Assembly: GCF_029784165.1 (NCBI RefSeq)
Contig: NC_073696.1
Span: forward strand, 244,016,892 to 244,080,891
Origin: Wyeomyia smithii
Lineage: Eukaryota > Arthropoda > Insecta > Diptera > Culicidae
Length of the DNA stretch: 64,000 nt
Reading direction: 5' to 3'
Part shown: positions 21,694-31,859 of the stretch, in pieces
Position numbering within the stretch: position 1 is the first letter of the stretch
Layout of the letters: every line of letters starts with the position of its first letter
Notes under the pieces: generated by a model
Seen by the model: only the letters and a program-made list of their open reading frames with translations
What the model was told of the DNA's origin: nothing
Database searches by the model: none
Program-made: the position numbers and the translations under genes

Positions 21694-22421
21694 CAGTGGT
21701 GGGCACCGCTAACAGAAAATTCAGCGGCGATAAACGCTAAGCCGCTAACCGGAAAATTTAGCTCTATAATCGCTAAACGCTAAACCCACATTAGCAAAAC
21801 TTTCGCTAATTGCTAATCGCTAACTTATTAATATGTATTAATATTATATTGTATTAATAGTCATATCGCTATATTTATTTCTCTTGTTTTGTAAGATTTG
21901 GACCACTTTGATCTTTTGTGGTAGAACAAAAGAAAACAATTACTTTTTAGAGCTATTTACAATAAGAGGTTCACAAAACGGTGTTCATACTTGATTTTGT
22001 AAAAACAAGGAGTAACAAAAGTATTCGGCTTGCAATAACAATAGATACTTTTAGGAATGTTTTCATAAAAATGCAATTCTTATCTGGATCGAAAAAGTAG
22101 AATCAAAGTTATTATAATTTCAAGCGCATTGCAATTTACAAAAGTTCTTGGTGTGCCGAAAATTCAATCTAGACCTTGAGCTTGTTCTTAAAAATGCTCC
22201 TGTGGCTTAGACGTTAAAAGGAACTCCATTCTAGGTTAAAAAGACTGACTGCGAAAGTGTAAAGTATGTTCATTTTTCGAAGCAAGCGTACGCCATCAGC
22301 AATTCACAGTTTTTCTGAATAGTTCTATTGTCGCTTCTCTACAAAATTTAGCGAATTAGCGATTAGCGTTTCGAAGGCCAAAATTTTAGCGCTAACCAGC
22401 TCAAAAGGTTGAGAACCGCTG
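21694..22421. mobile_element. hAT-type MITE (GCTAA-rich), copy 1
   Basis: Begins CAGTGGTGGGCACCGCTAAC, a hAT-like terminus, followed by many GCTAATCGCTAA-type repeats. It shares its body with 28600-29366, including TTAGCGATTAGCG, CTTCGAAGGCCAAAATTTTA and AGCTCGATAATCGCTAAACG forms. Its right end differs: after CTAACCAGCTCA it ends AGGTTGAGAACCGCTG instead of the GGTGCCCACCACTG seen in copy 2. So the end is either recombinant or a second hAT end. It splits RTE relic A. Confidence 0.65.
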
Positions 22422-22429
22422 TTCTATAT

Positions 22430-22840
22430 TATTATCTGAATTGTTCGTAGTAATGCATCTTCGGTATACTTCCTTTGCTGCGATACCTAGTCTCGTGACG
22501 GGTGCGTCGTCTAAGATGTAGCTGATGAGGTACCGCACTTCATGATTAAGCCGTCCGCTCCGGGTCGGAAGCTGTTGTACGTCGCCGCTAACATTAGCAT
22601 ATAACCAAAATTTCCACTGGGTGTTGGTTATCCGGTCTCCGCTAAGTTTTCTCCTAGCCGTGTTGACACCTCGTGAAGACTGGAATATAATTTCTATTAT
22701 CATTTGTTTTAAGAACCTTTCAAATAATCGTCATTCGGGTTCGTAGAGTGTGATAGGGGTTACTGAATAGAGGTAGATGACAACAATAGGGCCTAAAGTG
22801 ACACGAGTCCAGCCCAAGCTTAGGAAAAAGACTGGAGAGC
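22430..22840 (-). pseudogene. RTE-like relic A, 5' part
   Basis: Similar in sequence to 60390-60655: CCGTCCGCTCCGGGTCGGAA against CCGCCCGCTCCGGGTCAGAC, the TCCGCTAAG block, and (A)AGTGACACGAGTCCAGCC against AGTTACACGTGTCCAGCC. It lies upstream (minus strand) of relic A and is separated from it by the hAT MITE. A 100-codon minus frame (22401-22703) crosses the boundary and has no recognisable domain. Confidence 0.55.
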
Positions 22841-22899
22841 GACACTATACTGACGACTTTTCTCTCTTTCCACTCTAACAGTCTAATGAATAAGCTTTT

Positions 22900-23530
22900 C
22901 GTGAGAGCTCCCATACAGCTACAACTTACACAAGGCAACGAAACTGTCTTGTGTTGCATACGATGGCTCGTTCTTGCGCATGTATTTTGTTCGTTCGGAC
23001 ATGACAGCCTGGTTTGATCATTTTGGAGACCACGTTATGGCTCGAAGTCGGTTATTTGTGGCTTCTACACAGTTTCACCTCACTAACTTACCCTACCAAA
23101 CAGACGAGAGCCGTGGTGGCTCGTGCTGTATCAAGAAGTTGTCGTCATGTTGCTCGGTTTTGGGCTGCGTTTCGCCAGTTCCCTAGGTGATTTCACAGGG
23201 TTGTCGTCCGACATCCTTACGACGTGGCCGGCCCACCACAACCTATTAACTTTCGCCAGGTGTGCAATGGGGTTCTCTTTAATTAGCGCGTGCAGCTCGT
23301 GGTACTTGCGCCGTCGCCATTCTCCGGACGTTAAGGTCCTCCGTGAGGAGCGTTGTTGTATCGGTTTCGTAGAGGACTACTGGTCTTATCAGGGTTTTCT
23401 ACAGCGTCAACTTATTGCGTTGTCGCACTCGACTCGATCGAAGTGTCCTCCGAAGTAGAAATTAGGCATGATTTCCAGCCTGGATGCCTCTCTTGAACTC
23501 TTTGCTGATGTTATTGTCGGCGGTCAACAG
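22900..23530 (-). pseudogene. RTE-like relic B, 3' part
   Basis: Minus-strand translation in several frames gives LTADNNISKEFKRGI, LLRRTLRSSRV-QRNKLTL-KTLIRPVVLYE (the RT C-terminal thumb-like block), then RYHELHALIKENPIAHLAKVNR-LWWAGHVVRMSDDNPVK, and finally GNWRNAAQNRA-RQLLDTARATT. The latter segments are the usual C-terminus of this kind of element. It is interrupted by stops and at least two frameshifts. It is continuous with 24483-24995 across the TA-flanked MITE. Confidence 0.7.
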
Positions 23531-23532
23531 TA

Positions 23533-24480
23533 GGGGAAAGTAGGTAAAGACGGACACTGCGGGTAAGATGGACACTTTTAATATTTCACAAACTAGAATG
23601 TATTATGATATTTGAGTGATGCGAATACCTTCTTTATAGTGTGTTAATGCTTTTGAGTTGCATTATCGGTTTTCAGCAAGCAAACTGTCAAATTTTGTAA
23701 GTAAAACAATGAATATTTTCGTGAACGCGCAATTTGATGTAATTTTTGTTCCACGGAAATTAGTGAAAAACTCGTGAAACTTACGTGTTTTCATTTGTTC
23801 ACAATTGTAAAGTGATTAATTAGTCTTTCCTCGGTTTTCTAGTGAAAATCCAGCAGATTCTCGATGTTCCGATGAAGAGCTACGATCGTTTGAAAAATTT
23901 ACAACCAGGTCGGGCAAGACGGACACATTAAGGTAGGGAAAGATGGACACACGGATTTTCCAAGAATTTTCACATGTAGCATCCGTTGTGTACTAAAGAT
24001 ATTCACAAAGTACACCCGCGAGAGAAGCCAGCAGATATTAATCACTTAGCAGTTAGAACAGGCCATATAGGCAGAGAATTTTCGCCTCCATCGAAACCCA
24101 TCCTCTTATACTGTTCACGTGATGTATAGATGGACTCTAATAACGTAGAGTAATGTATGGCCATCACTTAACACATAAATCAAAAGAATACTTAACGTAC
24201 TACATCTTTTTTGTGAGTGTCCACCTTTACCTTCGTAGTGTCCATCTTACCCACCCCAAGTGTCCGTCTTTCCCAACCTTGTCAAAAAACAGCAATTTGT
24301 AGTCTTTTTTTTAAAGACCCAAAACACATAAAACTTGGAGGAAGTTCACTAATATCAAAAATGATTATGAAAACAAATGACCTTAAGTTTCAATTTGTAT
24401 GACTACTGCGATCTAAATAGCAATACCTAAGTAATTATTTAGAATAACCCTTAGGGTGTCCGTCTTTACCTACTTTCCCC
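23533..24480. mobile_element. 948-bp TA-flanked MITE in relic B
   Basis: Perfect 25-bp TIRs (GGGGAAAGTAGGTAAAGACG..., 23533-23557 and complement 24456-24480), with TA duplicated at 23531-23532 and 24481-24482. Imperfect internal copies of the terminal motif (GGTAAGATGGACAC, GGCAAGACGGACAC, GTAGGGAAAGATGGACACAC, GTGTCCGTCTTTCCCA) occur along it. No transposase seen. Confidence 0.85.
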
Positions 24481-24482
24481 TA

Positions 24483-24995
24483 ATCCCAAATACACGAACT
24501 AGTCGGCCACCTCAACTTCATCGCCATTTACAGAGACTTGAATTGGGATTTGAGACTTATGTTTTTCTCCTTGGAGCCTCTCACTCGCATGTATTTCGTT
24601 TTCGACGCATTTATTCGCAGTCCGATTCGTCCGGCTTCGGCTTTCAGTCGGGCGTAAGTTTCCTCCGCCGTCGCAAAGTTACGTGTTATGATGTCAAAGT
24701 CATCCGCAAAACTCAGAAGCTGAACAGACCTTGTAAAAATCGTGCCCCTCGTGTCGATACCCGCCCTTCGGATCCCACCCTCAAGGGCTAAACAGCAAGG
24801 GTTAAACAGCTAACAGGAAAATCCATCATTTTGTCTTAACCCTCTGCGCGATTCAAAAAAGCTCGAGAGTATCCCGGAAACACGCACGTAGCACATCACT
24901 TGCGCACATGATGGCCTTGATTAGTCGAGTCAGTTAATCTGGGAATCCGTTGTCGTGCATGATCTGCCATTGCTGTTTTACACAGTTTTACCCTA
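24483..24995 (-). pseudogene. RTE-like relic B, RT core part
   Basis: Minus strand from 24995: QWQIMHDNGFPD-LTRLIKAIM, then (after a frame change) GRVSTRGTIFTRSVQLLSFA and ADDFDIITRNFATAEETYA, including the intact FADD catalytic motif, and RLKAEAGRIGLRINASKTKY. It then runs into the MITE at 24480. This is the palm region of an APE-type RT. The GDALS block between GFPD and the FADD segment is largely lost. Relic B is a different lineage from relic A. Confidence 0.8.
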
Positions 24996-25205
24996 AAAAG
25001 TAAACCAGATCTGACATAGGAGTACTAATGTAAAAACATTAGAAAAAATGTCAAACCAAATTATTGTTACCACGATTAGCTCACTTTATAGTCAGTAAGA
25101 TAGGTGTAAGTTAAGTTTTCAGTTTATTTTAATTTATTTTTGTTTTGCTTGCCTCCAGGTTTACAATTTTAACTTCATATATAACTTTAGATATCTTAGA
25201 AAAAA
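24996..25205. other. Spacer
   Basis: AT-rich, nothing recognised. Confidence 0.4.
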
Positions 25206-25330
25206 GTTGAAGAGGTTGTTTATAAGACACGACCGCAGAGGTAACGTAGAATACGACAGCCTGTCTTATGCCAATGTATTTCTTGGAATAGGTTTGGGAA
25301 TACACTGAATTGGGGTTAATTCTTCAGATA
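25206..25330 (+). repeat. Dispersed repeat, copy c
   Basis: Contains GTTGAAGAGGTTGTTTATAA, ACGACCGCAGAGGTAACGTA and CAATGTATTTCTTG. It matches 56716-56830 and, more weakly, the 2540-2648 / 3599-3704 pair. Confidence 0.55.
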
Positions 25331-25463
25331 AACTTTGAGGTTGTGTTTGTCAATGCCATTTATTGATAAGTGAATATTTTTTCAACGTGGCAAATTTTTT
25401 ATTTAGTTTTGAATGATTCACAGTGATAATCAAATTCTACATGAGGTAATTCGTTAGCAATTA

Positions 25464-26058
25464 CACTACCCGTCATAAGTTTGGAATCGCTTTACTGAGT
25501 ATTGCAACACCCAGTTTGAATATTGCAAAGCCTCCCAAAAAGTTCAGCATCACCTGGAATAGGCAGATATCTCGTGTTTTTGCAACCTAGAAAGTTGCGG
25601 TTTTTAGCAAACTTGTTCCGAAGGTCAAAGGCTACTGTATGGTGGCCAATTCAGTAAAATTTTACCGCTATGTGGTGCTAGTGGGCACACAATGAGTCGT
25701 ATTTTGAACTTAACTAATCTCACGATTCCGACCTGTCAGAAAGTTGCGGTGTTCAGCAAACTTGTTCAGAAGGCTAAAGGCTTCTACATGGTGGACAATT
25801 TAATACTGAATTACCCCGCTATGCGGCGCTAGGGTGCATGAAGTTTTTCATATTTAGACTTCAACTTATCGCATGATGATCACTACCCACAAAGTTGCGG
25901 TGTTCGGCTTGTGCCACCAGTTCTGGTCAAGCATATTACAGTTACAGTTACAGAAATTTGCCCATTTTGAGTGATGCTAAACTTTCCGGGGTGTTGCAAC
26001 ATTCAAACTGGGTGTTGCAACTCTCAGTAAAGCGATTCCAAACTTATGACGGGCAGTG
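25464..26058. mobile_element. Tc1-type MITE with long TIRs
   Basis: A 595-bp element flanked by TA (25462-25463, 26059-26060). TIRs of at least 65 bp begin CACTACCCGTCATAAGTTTG on the left and CACTGCCCGTCATAAGTTTG on the right, and both continue with GAATCGCTTTACTGAG. Inside, AGAAAGTTGCGGTGTTCAGC-type units of ~135 bp are repeated two and a half times. No transposase. Confidence 0.85.
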
Positions 26059-26079
26059 TATATATGAAAATTTCAACCG

Positions 26080-26295
26080 CTATACTGCTAGCCACGCACG
26101 CTATATAGCAAGCCACGCACTCGAGCCACACGCTCTATAGACATGCACAGACACGCTAGACATTCACACGCTATATAGCAAACCACGCACGCTATATAGC
26201 AAGCCACACGCGCTATAAACATGCACACACGCGCTACAGGCATGCATACACGCCATAAACATACACAAACGCTTCAAAGCAAGCCACACACCTTA
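26080..26295 (+). repeat. Degenerate CACGC/GCTATA minisatellite
   Basis: Imperfect ~20-22-bp units of the form GCTATATAGCAAGCCACGCA, alternating with GACATGCACACACGC forms. Confidence 0.7.
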
Positions 26296-26880
26296 TATAT
26301 TAGGGACACACGCTTCAAATATTCACACACGTTATGTGCATACACCCTGTATATACATACGCTGGATGATGGTGGCTTTTCAATCCATCTGGCGGTGCGA
26401 GTCTCTTTCAGTTTCGGGTTGTTTTTTGCCCAACGATATCTGAATCGGATTACCGCTGGTGGGATCCAACTCAGATCGAAGGGGAGCCGAACTGAAAGAG
26501 GTAAGAACTGCAGCTAACCACTACCACCGCCGCTGTTGCCCGCTTCTGATCCACTTCGCCTACTGCCATCGGTGTTGATGTTCTTATATATTAGGGACAC
26601 ATGCTTCAAATATTCACACACGTTATGTGCATACACCCTGTATATACATACGCTGGATGATTGTGCGAGTCTCTTTCAGTTTAGGGTTGTATTTGCCCAA
26701 CGATATCTGAATCGGATTACCGCTGGTGGGGTCCAATTCAGATCGAAGGGGCCGATCTGAAAGAGGTAGGACTGCAGCTAACCACTACCACCGCCGCTGT
26801 TGCTCGCTGCTGATCCACGCTGCCTTCGCCTACTGCCATCGGTGTTGTTGTCCGATGCTGCTGCCTGCTGCTAGTAAACT
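26296..26880. repeat. ~290-bp tandem duplication
   Basis: Block 26296-26580 is repeated at 26585-26850. Shared phrases include TATATATTAGGGACACA, GTGCATACACCCTGTATATA, GAATCGGATTACCGCTGGTG, AACTGCAGCTAACCACTACC and TACTGCCATCGGTGTTG. Each copy has an internal inverted pair (CTCTTTCAGTTT... / ...CTGAAAGAGG). It lies downstream (minus strand) of promoter copy 4, so it corresponds to that copy's transcribed part. Confidence 0.75.
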
Positions 26881-26889
26881 GATTTGCTT

Positions 26890-27270
26890 GAGGAGAAACA
26901 GTCTCTTAAATAGCCCAAAGAGTGCATTCTCGGCTAACTAGGTACTCCATTCTGTCGTCCTATTTAGGGAAAGGCAGCAAGCGACCAATCAAAAATCAAC
27001 ATTTGCGTTTCGACATTGTTCAACAATTTTCAATATTACAATAGTTTGAACAATCAGATTACAATTTTCTGCATTTGGGCGGGTGCTTAAATGATTTTCC
27101 AATCGATTGCTGCAAAAATGACAGAAATCGGTTGGAAACTGACTGGGTTTAAAACGTTTGAAATTGGACAATTTTTGTGACGCTCTCGATGTTTTCGGTT
27201 TTGAAATTGGATCCCTGTATTGAAATTGGGTCCCTGTAATTGTTGCCGTAAGACGTATTCTACGTCAAAA
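26890..27270 (-). repeat. Promoter-bearing repeat, copy 4 (diverged)
   Basis: Minus-strand relative of 1691-2041 and 4199-4558: ATTTGGAAT-like start, CTGCAAAAATGACAGAAATC / AATCGATTGCTGC region, a CCAAT box (26985-26989) and TATTTAAGAGAC (26901-26912). The downstream part is unlike copies 1 and 3 and consists of the 26296-26880 duplication. Confidence 0.5.
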
Positions 27271-27371
27271 AATTCAACTCTTTTTCGTATATTTAGTTCT
27301 TCTTTCTCGAACAATTTCATGATTTTTGTAGGAAATAATCTAAACTGATGTCTTGGAAGAAAGCCAATTAT

Positions 27372-27385
27372 AAGTCATTGAAGTT
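27372..27385. other. Left target duplication of the SINE dimer
   Basis: AAGTCATTGAAGTT, repeated without mismatch at 28493-28506. Confidence 0.8.
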
Positions 27386-28492
27386 GGGGAGCTCTGTAGC
27401 CGCAAAGTTACAGAGTCCGCTTTGATAAGCGAGTGGTCGTGGGTTCGAATCTTAGTAGAATCAGGCCAATCGGTTGTCAAAGGACTTTAACATGGGTTTA
27501 TTCTCAGGCTCTCCACTACACACCCTTCTTTCAAGCTGAATTATAGTACCCTTGCTGACTTTTATCCTTACGAAAAAGTCCCTCTTATAATAAAACTGTT
27601 CTGAGTAACGTATAATAGTTCTCTTCAGGGAATTGTAATTTTGGCGCGGTCTTGGCTGGAGGAACGAGGATTCGATAAGACTTCTTCCTCTTGACAAAAT
27701 AAGTCCTTCTTATAATAAAACTGATCTCAAGAATATTTATCCTCTACAGGGAATTGTAATTGGCGATATTGGCACGAGGAACGAGGTTTCGATAAGACTC
27801 CTTCCTCTTGACATAATAAGTCCCTCTTCGAATAAACCTGGCCAGAGAGGAACGTTAGGTGTAGCCTCAGGTCAGGAAATTGTAATTTGGCGATATTGGT
27901 AGGGTAGAAAGAGGCTCGGTATAGTAGAGCAGTAAGCTTGAAACGAAAGGGTAAACTTTCACACACAAGCACGTATATAAAAAAATGAAAAAGCGTATTA
28001 TTCACTTCAAAGGGGAGCTCCGTAGCCGCAAGGTTACAGAGTCCGCTTGGGTGAGCCGGTTGCCGTGGGTTCGAATCTTAGTAGAATCAGGCCATTTTGG
28101 TTGCCAGAGGACTTTAGCATGGGTTTATTCTCAGGCTTCCCACCAAGTACTTTTCCTTTAATCTGAATTCTACAGTATCTCTGTTGACTCTCCTTTTAAC
28201 AAAAATAAGTCCCTGTTATAATAAAACTGGCGTGAGTAATGTATGAAAGTTCTCTCCAGGGAATTGTAATTAGGCGATATTGTTAGGAGGGACAGAGGCT
28301 CGGTAAAGTAGAGTAGTAAGCTTGAATCGGAAAGGTAAAACTTATACACAAGCACGGATATGAATGATAAGCGTATCACTTACTTCAACAGTGATACTGC
28401 CAATTATAGGAAGTGCGGAGTACAGAAAACACCTGGGCAATATCACAATAGATCTAATCTCTGGTCGTAGTGATGAGTCCACACAGAAAAAA
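27386..28492 (+). mobile_element. tRNA-type SINE dimer with A-tail
   Basis: Two monomers begin GGGGAGCTC(T/C)(G)TAGCCGC at 27386 and 28012. Each has a tRNA-like head ending in a perfect RNA polymerase III B box (GGGTTCGAATC, 27441-27451 and 28067-28077), with an A-box-like TAGCCGCAA(A/G)GTT stretch. The first body contains three ~120-bp repeats (AGTCC-TCTTATAATAAAACTG near 27578, 27702, 27819). The second has one (28206). The unit ends in ACACAG plus an A-run. AAGTCATTGAAGTT occurs exactly at 27372-27385 and 28493-28506, a 14-bp target duplication around the whole dimer. So the dimer was retroposed as one RNA by a LINE (inference). Confidence 0.8.
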
Positions 28493-28599
28493 AAGTCATT
28501 GAAGTTTCGCTTGCGAAAGAAAAAAAAATTAACTTCGAGGTGATGGTACCAAAATGTAATAAATTTTAAAGCAGCTGAAAATAAGAGTTGGGATGTTTT

Positions 28600-29366
28600 T
28601 TTTAAATACGCTAATAGCTAATCCGCTAACTGAAAAATTTAGCTCGATAATCGCTAAACGCTAAACGCTAAATCCATATTAGCGGAACTTTCGCTAATCG
28701 CTAATCGCTAACTTAATAATACGTAGATTGTCATATAGTTATGTTTATTGCTGATAAAAACAAACGAAAATGCTTACTTTTGAGTGATATTTACAATAAG
28801 AGGTTCAAAATACAAGAAACGGTGTTCGTACTTGAGAATTTTATGAAAACAAGGATCAACAAAAGTGGTTCTGCCTTTATGTGAAATGAATATTATTTAT
28901 TTATTTAAATCAAAAAAGTAGAACCGAAGTTGTCATAATTTCAGGTGTATTGCAATTGCAGCGTGTTCTTTAGAATTTTCCTTTGACTTGTGCGATAATT
29001 GAAAGCCCATTCTAGGGTAAAAAGACTGACATGCACTTGTGTCGTGAAGAGAGGAATTCTAGACAAATAAGTCAATTGAATGTTGTGTATTTGAAACATA
29101 TGTTCCAAAAGTAACTTTCACAGTAAAGTATGTCCATCATTCGGAGCAATTTATGTACGCCATCAGCGACTAACCGTTTTTGTAAATAGTTTGTCGCTTC
29201 ACTACAAAATTAGTGAATTAGCGATTAGCGCTTCGAAGGCCAAAATTTTAGCGACGCTAACAGTTCGCTAACCAGCTCAGAAATTAGCGAAATCGCTAAA
29301 TCGCTAACCAAATTTTAGCGTCGCTAATAAGCGATTAGCGAATTAGCGGAACGGTGCCCACCACTG
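28600..29366. mobile_element. hAT-type MITE (GCTAA-rich), copy 2
   Basis: Shares its body with 21694-22421. Its right terminus GGTGCCCACCACTG (ending 29366) is the complement of copy 1's left terminus CAGTGGTGGGCACC. The left end is missing: the similarity starts at GCTAATAGCTAATCCGCTAA without CAGTGGTG. The two copies together define the full element. Confidence 0.65.
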
Positions 29367-29382
29367 ACGATTACATTATTTG

Positions 29383-31851
29383 TAGGGTGGTCGGTATTAC
29401 CGACTTTTTGAAAAACCGGTATTTCGGTATTCATAAAAATTAAAACCGGTAAAACCGGTGAAAAATCGGTATTTTTTTCGGATTAATACAAACCAGGGGT
29501 GACTCGTGGACTTTGAACCAACTTTTCCCACTACAAAATTCTCAAAATCATAGTTTGGGGAAGCAATGATGATTGTCCGCGAAAAAACGCAAGTCATTCT
29601 CTCTGTACTATTTAAAAATAAAACTGAAAAATAAAGATACAGTGCTTTTTCGCTTTTATCAACAGTCGTTTTTATCACTACTCGCCAAATTCGCGCTCGA
29701 TTTTCTCACGTTTTTTTTTTCGTTTTTATCACGCTTTTTAAAAACAAATTTCAAATCAAGAATAATGTACTTCCAGTTGCAAAATTTCATTTGTGCCTTG
29801 TGTCCTTGTATGTGTATAGTTTTATGAACTGAATCTATTTGATCAATTTTCTGAGGCAACCAAGTGTCATATCTGTGACAAATAATTTGTGTCATAATTT
29901 TGAGAAAAATGAACCGTGAAATACGTATTTCATTGACTTGCAGAAAGCAGATCTGTGAACAAGTTAAAAATCCCTACAGTTTGGTCCTCATAGAGCTTGG
30001 TTTTAAAAATTATTAAATCTAGCGGTTCCACAATTTCACATAAACAAGCATTAGACTCTGCTAGCTATGCTAAAGAATGAGCAGTACAAGTTATATTGAT
30101 ATTGCATGTATAACAGCCCTGAGAAAGTCCGCGAAAATTCAATGGAGAAAAATATCAAAGAATAACCTTTTCTTGTTTATTCATTAGTATCTTGAACTTA
30201 TATTCCATTCAACTATTCAAGTGCATCATTTTACTCAAAATATCATAAATTTCAATTAAATCCAACACAAAAAAAAATTTTTTATCATTTCGCTAAATTC
30301 ACGGTTAATTTTTTTTGACCGTGATAAAATCGAAAAAGCACTGTATAGGGCGTCGAACGTCTCCGGTAGTTTTTTTTTCGGCCGGTTTTCTGCCGCAGTC
30401 TTATGCAAAAAAACCTGCCGAAGTAAACCACTGCCGAAGACGTTACCTACTCAAATTTGAATTTGAAGTTTATTTTTTGCTTAGCGTCTCAGGTTGCATC
30501 TATGTGTGGACGTGTTGCTGCATAATCTTGTTTTTGCATTTTTGAGTACCTATGCTTTATTACGGTTCAGTTTTTTTTGTAAGATTTTGACCTCTGCGAC
30601 CATTGTTTTGATCTCTTGTGGTATATGTTCCACATACAACACTGGATAAATATAACTGTGTTTGAAAAACTTTAATGAATGAATCTAGTGATATGATTAT
30701 GGAGAACATAATTCCAAAACTCATGTTAACATAATGAAAACATGCAGATTTTACTTGAATTTTCTATTACATCGCAAAACTTAATTTCAAATTAGTGAAT
30801 AACTTTAGTTGAGAAGAGAGAATGAAAAAGAAATAAAAAAAATGACGATCAGATCAGAATTTACTTTTTACGAATCCGAAGGAATCGAAGGTTGATACTT
30901 ATTTATTTTGTTCGATGCTCTTTAAACAGTTCGTCCAAATTGTTTGTTATCATAATTGTTTTATTAATTTTAGCTCCTGATGGGAAACGAAAAGTGTGGC
31001 ATATGATGGCATATGAACAAGTTTGTAACTGAAATAGAAATAAATATTTGAAATGAGGGGTTGGTCAAAAATCTATAAAAATATCAAAAATTGTAGAAAA
31101 AGCAGAAATTTTAACACGAGCAAACCCGGGAACATTCAGCTAGTTACTAATAAAAGCCCGCTGCGGTATGGGTGACGAAGCTTCAAAGAAACAGTAATTT
31201 TTAGGATGAAATATTGGCTGATTATTTCATCCTGTAAACACTTTGTATCAACAAAAAATAAATTCTTAATCCAAATTTATATGTATGCATTATTTCTTTA
31301 GTTTTACTTTTGAAAGGCACAAAATGAATAATGACTTGCGTTTTTTCGCTGACATGATTGTGATTACTGACTAGTTTGATTTTCATAATTTGTAGTTGAA
31401 CTGGTAGGTTCAAAACCCACGAGTTGCCTCTGTGAGTAGGAGTGTGTGAAGAGATTAGCTGTTCTACTTAAAAAATAAATGTTTAGCTTTATTGATATGA
31501 AGCTTTTGACATATTATCGATACACATAAACACATCTTCTGAATCCATGCAATACAAGCAAAAAGATAACAAAAATTGATAAATAGGTAAGGGTAAATCA
31601 ATATTCAATGTTGCTTCTGTCTAAATGTATTTATTATATACATCGTCATGTGATTTTTAACGCCTACCTCAGTGGGTAGCATTCATTAGCCTTACAATGA
31701 TTTATAAGTATTGTGACAAGTTTTTTTTTATTTAAAGAAAAATACCGAAAATATCGGTTTTTTCGCTTTTCACATACCGGTATTTCGGTTTTGAAAAAAA
31801 TATCGGTTTTACCGGTTTTACCGGTTTTTGTTTTACCGGTAAAACACCCTA
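29383..31851. mobile_element. 2.47-kb hAT element with perfect 8-bp target duplication
   Basis: Termini TAGGGTG(G/T)T with subterminal CCGGTATTTCGGT / ACCGGTAAAACC motifs on both sides. ATTATTTG flanks it exactly (29375-29382 and 31852-31859), the 8-bp duplication expected for hAT. The interior is AT-rich and holds only short frames. No hAT transposase (dimerisation domain or RW motif) could be recognised, so it appears non-autonomous. A smaller foldback (30345-30450) is nested inside. Confidence 0.85.
30345..30450. mobile_element. ~105-bp foldback, copy 1
   Basis: Inverted ends AACGTCTCCGGTAGT / ACTGCCGAAGACGTT, with central GCAGTCTTATGCAAAA. A relative lies at 35026-35125. Confidence 0.55.
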
Positions 31852-31859
31852 ATTATTTG

